Assembly (NCBI GenBank): GCA_050116035.1
Contig: JASFPJ010000123.1
Coordinates: 1-8,667 of the forward strand
Reading direction: 5' to 3'
DNA: 8,667 nucleotides
Source: SOIA01 sp050116035
GTDB taxonomy: Bacteria > Acidobacteriota > Aminicenantia > Aminicenantales > Aminicenantaceae
The notes beneath the pieces are model-generated. The model was not told the origin of the DNA. It searched no databases and saw nothing but the letters and a program-made list of their open reading frames with translations. The first letter of the stretch is position 1. The number at the start of each line of letters is the position of its first letter. A program made the translations under genes and the position numbers. Below, one piece after another: positions 6,705 through 8,667 of this stretch.

Positions 6705-7275
6705 AGCTGTTCTCCATAACCAGGCCTTTTAGATTTTTTTTCATTACCTGAACTGCCCGGAAGAGCTGTCTTTTTACACTTCCTTCAGAGCACTCCAAGT
6801 ATTCTGCGATTTCAGCCGTTGTGAGTTCTTGATAGTGTTTGAGGATAAAAATCATCTTTTGACGGCCTGATAGTCTATTTAAAGTATGATCAATTTTTTC
6901 CCGGATTTCACTCCGGTCTCTCGTTTGTTCCGGGTCTGAGCCTGAGCTGCCGCTGCCCGAGGAGAAGCTGTCCAGGTCATCAGTATCAGAATGGTGCAAC
7001 TTCCGATTTTTATTTCTTCTGAGATAATCAATGCTGCAGTTGATACCGATGCGATAGAGCCATGGAGAGAAACGCATTCCGTTTTGTGGCTCGAACTTGT
7101 GGAGAAAGCGGTACGCTTTGATGAATGTTTCTTGGAGTATATCCTCAGCGTCTTCGACGTTTTTCACGTACTGGTAGGCCAGGGAGAAGATTTTCTGTCT
7201 GTTTTCTTCAAACAAGAGTCTCAATGCCTCCTTGTTTCCATTTTGGGCTGATTTAATGACAGCTTGCTCATCCAT
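6685..7275 (-). CDS. ECF-type RNA polymerase sigma factor (RpoE-like)
   Basis: The 196-residue protein has sigma region 2 at about 20-90 (DAEDILQETFIKAYR, the core-binding 2.2 motif; FSPWLYRIGINCSIDYLRR, the -10 recognition side) and region 4 at about 130-182 (LSGRQKMIFILKHYQELTTAEIAEYL with the helix-turn-helix SEGSVKRQLFRAV). Regions 1.1 and 3 are absent, as in group IV (ECF) factors. A Ser/Gly-rich linker (103-113) separates the domains. It would direct polymerase to an envelope-response regulon, probably including its own operon. It is first of four tightly spaced minus-strand genes. The SD before ATG 7275 is poor (GAAAG right next to the start), suggesting weak initiation or a very short leader. 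The ECF subgroup cannot be assigned by eye. Confidence 0.95.
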   Translation of the reverse strand: MDEQAVIKSAQNGNKEALRLLFEENRQKIFSLAYQYVKNVEDAEDILQETFIKAYRFLHKFEPQNGMRFSPWLYRIGINCSIDYLRRNKNRKLHHSDTDDLDSFSSGSGSSGSDPEQTRDRSEIREKIDHTLNRLSGRQKMIFILKHYQELTTAEIAEYLECSEGSVKRQLFRAVQVMKKNLKGLVMENSYEMQKI

Positions 7276-7286
7276 ACTTTCTATAT

Positions 7287-7317
7287 ATCATACGCAGTTT
7301 TTCTTTTCATATAACAA
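7287..7317 (-). promoter_or_regulatory. Weak candidate promoter of the sigma operon
   Basis: On the minus strand TATGAT (7287-7292) and TTGTTA (7312-7317) resemble -10 and -35 boxes, but the 19-nt spacing is long and the leader would be only a few nt. No clear ECF-type GGAAC/-10 pair is seen. The true promoter may be an unrecognised autoregulated one in the same AT-rich stretch. Confidence 0.22.
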
Positions 7318-7395
7318 AACGCATCCGGGGGACTTTTCGTTGACCAGAAAATTAAAGAAAAATAAGGAAAAAAAGGAGCTGAAAGAGGAATAGGA

Positions 7396-7420
7396 AAAAT
7401 TGGGGATAGTCCCCAATTTT
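7396..7420 (-). terminator. Rho-independent terminator after the beta-propeller gene
   Basis: An 11-bp perfect stem (AAAATTGGGGA / TCCCCAATTTT) with a 3-nt loop lies 24 bp past the propeller-gene stop. Read on the minus strand it ends in a five-T run. It separates the lipoprotein gene from the sigma operon. Its GGGGATAGTCCCC core resembles palindromes near 2735 and 2773. Confidence 0.75.
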
Positions 7421-7444
7421 CTCTGACTTTTGTCTCTCTGTGTT

Positions 7445-8452
7445 TTATTTATATACGACTGTAACTCTGACAACTCTGGGAAAGTCTTCCTCTTCCACAA
7501 GATAAAGGCGGCCTTTTTTGTCGATGGCGTGAGTGAATCCTATGATCTTCTGAGAAAATATGAGTTTCTCATTTTCGAAGACATCCAGATGATTGGGCTC
7601 GTCTTCTTCCATTGCCATCATAGTCACAAATAATCTTTTTCCATGCTCGATCACCGAAACATAGGGAAAACGCATGCTTATCCGTTGAGCTCCATTATCG
7701 GTCTTTTCTCTGACTACGACTTTAAAAGGAGTGAAGAATTCGGATTCTTCCCTGATGAAATGATGGACTTTTTTATCCTCATAGACTCTTATTTCATACT
7801 TGTGAAGATTTACCAGATAGATCCGGCCGTCTCTTGTGATATCCGCCCTTCTGGGTAACTTCACGAGAGGCATGTTCTTATACTGGAGATATTCTGAAGG
7901 AATATCAAAGGTTTCCCCGAAGGACTCCAGGAGATTTCCTTCCCGATCGAATATATGGAAGACATTTTCATCTTTTATCCCGAAAACGATAAACTCCTCC
8001 TCCGAGTTGGGAAGAATGTCTATGGTCCGAAAATCTGTTTTAAAGGAGCGAACAAACTCGAATTTTTCATCGAAGATAAAGATTTTTCCGGTGTTCCGGT
8101 CAAGGGCAAAGACTCTTCCGTTCTGAGTCACAGCCAATTTATGGATGTAGGAGGCTTCTCTGGGGCCTTCTCCTCGTTTGATTTCCAGGCTTTTGAGAAA
8201 ATTCCCGTTCGTATCATACTTATTCACTTTGCCATCTTTGCCATCCAGGATGTAGATATTTTCTTCTGAATCCAGGGAAACGTCCCCGATCTCGGCGAAC
8301 ATGTTGTGTTCATCACCGCTCTCCACTCCAATACTGATTTCTTCTTGAAGGGATAGTTCTTTTAGTTGTTGGCTTGCCTTTGAACACCCAGTTAGAGAAA
8401 GAATGAATGGCAGTGAACAGATTATTACAAGTATTATTAGTTGTTTTCTCAT
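7445..8452 (-). CDS. 6-bladed beta-propeller lipoprotein
   Basis: This 335-residue protein has a lipoprotein signal: MRKQ, a hydrophobic core and the lipobox LTGC with acylated Cys23. It should be anchored on the periplasmic or outer face. The remainder repeats blade-like elements of the NHL/6-bladed propeller kind: DSEENIYILDGKDGKVNKYD (61-80), NGRVFALDRNTGKIFIFD (111-128), DGRIYLVNLHKYEIRVYE (208-225) and KKGRLYLVEE (312-321), each a strand pair ending in aromatic-x-aspartate turns. Such propellers are protein- or ligand-binding platforms; no catalytic residues are recognisable. The start has GAGGGAGG four nt upstream. It lies upstream of the sigma operon on the same strand but is cut off from it by a terminator, so a shared role is only a guess. 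Confidence 0.85.
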   Translation of the reverse strand: MRKQLIILVIICSLPFILSLTGCSKASQQLKELSLQEEISIGVESGDEHNMFAEIGDVSLDSEENIYILDGKDGKVNKYDTNGNFLKSLEIKRGEGPREASYIHKLAVTQNGRVFALDRNTGKIFIFDEKFEFVRSFKTDFRTIDILPNSEEEFIVFGIKDENVFHIFDREGNLLESFGETFDIPSEYLQYKNMPLVKLPRRADITRDGRIYLVNLHKYEIRVYEDKKVHHFIREESEFFTPFKVVVREKTDNGAQRISMRFPYVSVIEHGKRLFVTMMAMEEDEPNHLDVFENEKLIFSQKIIGFTHAIDKKGRLYLVEEEDFPRVVRVTVVYK

Positions 8453-8481
8453 GATTCCTCCCTCATACCATTATGGAAGAA

Positions 8482-8487
8482 ATTATA
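8482..8487 (-). promoter_or_regulatory. -10 box of the propeller-lipoprotein promoter
   Basis: A perfect TATAAT on the minus strand lies 29 nt before the ATG, giving a leader of roughly 22 nt that holds the GAGGGAGG SD (8457-8464). No good -35 is found at 16-18 nt, so an activator may be needed. Confidence 0.5.
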
Positions 8488-8509
8488 GCCTAAGTCTAGA
8501 AATGTATGT

Positions 8510-8667
8510 TTAAGCAGGAATCATGCCCTTAATTAAGTATCTAACGGGTTGATGCCGTCTGAGGAATACGGTCTTCAAAGATGTCAAGAGTAACGTTTTG
8601 ACATCCTTCTCATTCAAAAAAAATCTATTATCAGTATTTTGCCCTCTCAGGCTATTCATACCGCAGT
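8510..8667 (-). CDS. Possible C-terminal tail of an unidentified gene (5' end outside window)
   Basis: One minus-strand frame stays open from the window edge for 52 codons to a TAA at 8510-8512, while the other two minus frames are closed by stops. It reads ...FFLNEKDVKTLLTSLKTVF and ends in KGMIPA, with no recognisable family. The spacing to the lipoprotein gene (57 nt) suits a gene end. A chance open frame of this length is quite possible, so this is weak. Confidence 0.3.
   Translation of the reverse strand, partial: CGMNSLRGQNTDNRFFLNEKDVKTLLLTSLKTVFLRRHQPVRYLIKGMIPA
8580..8605. repeat. 8-bp inverted repeat with 10-nt loop
   Basis: GATGTCAA (8580-8587) and TTGACATC (8598-8605) are exact reverse complements. 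There is no T run directly after either side, so it is not a convincing terminator. It falls inside the possible open tail at 8510-8667 and may be an operator-like site or chance. Confidence 0.3.

Noticed and set aside
7288..7500. 70-codon minus-strand frame overlapping the propeller-gene 3' end
   Set aside because: It is out of frame with the real gene, runs through the terminator hairpin and is low-complexity Ser/Phe.
8551..8562. Sequence near ATGCCGTCTGAG resembling the Neisseria DNA uptake sequence
   Set aside because: It is a single copy with a mismatch at the last base, in a genome with no other neisserial trait; a chance match.
8598..8603. TTGACA on the plus strand as a -35 box
   Set aside because: The nearest TATTAT is 22 nt away and no plus-strand gene follows; the hexamer is part of a small inverted repeat.

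Overview
The window looks like ordinary chromosome from an uncultured, moderate-GC, Gram-negative-type bacterium. An outer membrane-style lipoprotein, signal peptides, a secreted 6-bladed beta-propeller lipoprotein, HEAT-repeat envelope proteins and scattered short palindromic elements are together reminiscent of Candidatus Aminicenantes or related Acidobacteriota. That placement rests on gene style only, not on a marker gene, so it is tentative.

Left part (1-2500): a truncated minus-strand gene for a YggS/PROSC-type PLP-binding protein diverges from a plus-strand pair, a DUF2284 cysteine-rich putative metal-binding protein and a dGTP triphosphohydrolase-like HD-domain enzyme. The divergent spacer carries a 143-bp element with 26-bp inverted ends. 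A good plus-strand promoter lies just outside that element.

Convergent spacer (2501-2818): no gene. It is almost filled by a 305-bp segment with 15-bp imperfect inverted ends, inside which sits a 104-bp long-hairpin element with perfect arms of about 32 bp. A terminator-like hairpin ends the spacer.

Central part (2819-7275, all minus strand): a tightly packed four-gene unit. Transcription order is ECF sigma factor, zinc-finger membrane anti-sigma factor (20-nt overlap), a secreted TPR-like plus 15-unit HEAT-repeat protein joined by a V-x-G-G linker, and a membrane-anchored HEAT-repeat protein with an uncharacterised domain between anchor and repeats. The likely reading is an envelope-signalling module. 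The anti-sigma factor would hold the sigma factor at the membrane, and the two repeat proteins would be its outputs or its envelope partners. This is the most interesting part of the window.

Right part (7276-8667, minus strand): a hairpin terminator separates the sigma operon from an upstream gene for a 6-bladed beta-propeller lipoprotein with its own SD and a TATAAT box. A short open frame at the edge may be the tail of another gene.
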